The position numbers and the translations under genes were made by a program. 64,000 nucleotides of DNA, taken from NCBI GenBank assembly GCA_027487945.1, contig JAIYCQ010000018.1, positions 111,254 through 175,253 on the forward strand. The letters run 5' to 3'. A model generated the notes under the pieces. The model did not search any database and was not told where the DNA came from. It saw only the letters and a list, made by a program, of their open reading frames with translations. The DNA is from Caulobacteraceae bacterium (GTDB lineage Bacteria; Pseudomonadota; Alphaproteobacteria; Caulobacterales; Caulobacteraceae). Positions 63,964-64,000 of this stretch are shown here, in pieces. Position 1 is the stretch's first letter. Each line of letters starts with the position of its first letter.

Positions 63964-64000
63964 ATTCGCTGACAACCAGACGCCAATGGCGCACCCGACA

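Overview
This window is chromosomal DNA from a high-GC alphaproteobacterium, most likely Caulobacterales (Phenylobacterium/Caulobacter type). The evidence is the uniformly high GC with strong third-position bias, GCTAnn-type -10 boxes just upstream of several genes, and the family make-up (DUF2794, DUF1223, a PlcP-like phosphoesterase, a five-step hut cluster). The genus is inferred. I see no rRNA, tRNA, CRISPR array, insertion sequence or prophage, and almost all of the window is dense housekeeping and catabolic genes.

Layout. 0-7.6 kb: 5' end of pdxJ, pyrE, a TRIC-type channel, ftsY-ispZ, a MarR regulator with a lysine-rich tail, and a cytochrome c maturation operon ccmA-B-(Spy-like)-C-D-G. 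7.8-12.8 kb: aconitase, DUF1223, an SDR and DUF2794. 12.8-20.2 kb: a complete histidine utilisation cluster (hutI divergent from hutF-C-U-H-G). 20-24.3 kb: an amino acid transporter, a DUF885 peptidase-like protein and a TetR. 24.4-29 kb: a PlcP-like phosphoesterase and GT4 glycosyltransferase pair converging on phnCDE; together they look like a phosphate-limitation module (lipid remodelling plus phosphonate uptake). 29-31.8 kb: an ornithine-type decarboxylase with a long leader and a deoxyhypusine-synthase-like protein, probably polyamine synthesis. 31.8-43 kb: an acid phosphatase homologue, a Zur-like regulator, hydrolases, a crotonase, envelope proteins, a pentapeptide-repeat protein, CorA, a CHAP protein and an acyltransferase. 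43-49.3 kb: terC, priA, transaldolase-like fsa, DUF484-xerC and an HSL-type esterase. 49.4-59.1 kb, all minus strand: sucC-sucD, then sucA-sucB-DUF3088-DUF2007-membrane protein-lpdA, i.e. the 2-oxoglutarate dehydrogenase and succinyl-CoA synthetase block. 59.2-64 kb: a TonB-dependent receptor with a TetR, a DUF2306 membrane protein and a membrane-bound LytTR regulator.

Themes. Aconitase, 2-oxoglutarate dehydrogenase, succinyl-CoA synthetase and glutamate from the hut cluster all feed the TCA cycle. Two families of non-coding palindromic repeats lie between genes. One (about 110-120 bp, two long arms) has three copies, and one copy appears to supply the ribosome binding site of hutG. The other (GGGGAC...GTCCC hairpins) also has three copies. 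Unusual protein features include a PriA that has lost most of one zinc site, an acid phosphatase homologue with its motif-3 Asp replaced by Ala, and a thioredoxin-like CGPC protein inside the 2-oxoglutarate dehydrogenase operon. I did not find a defence system or other clearly new multi-gene system. The strongest candidates for follow-up are the Pho-like lipid module, the decarboxylase leader with its polyamine gene pair, and the repeat families.
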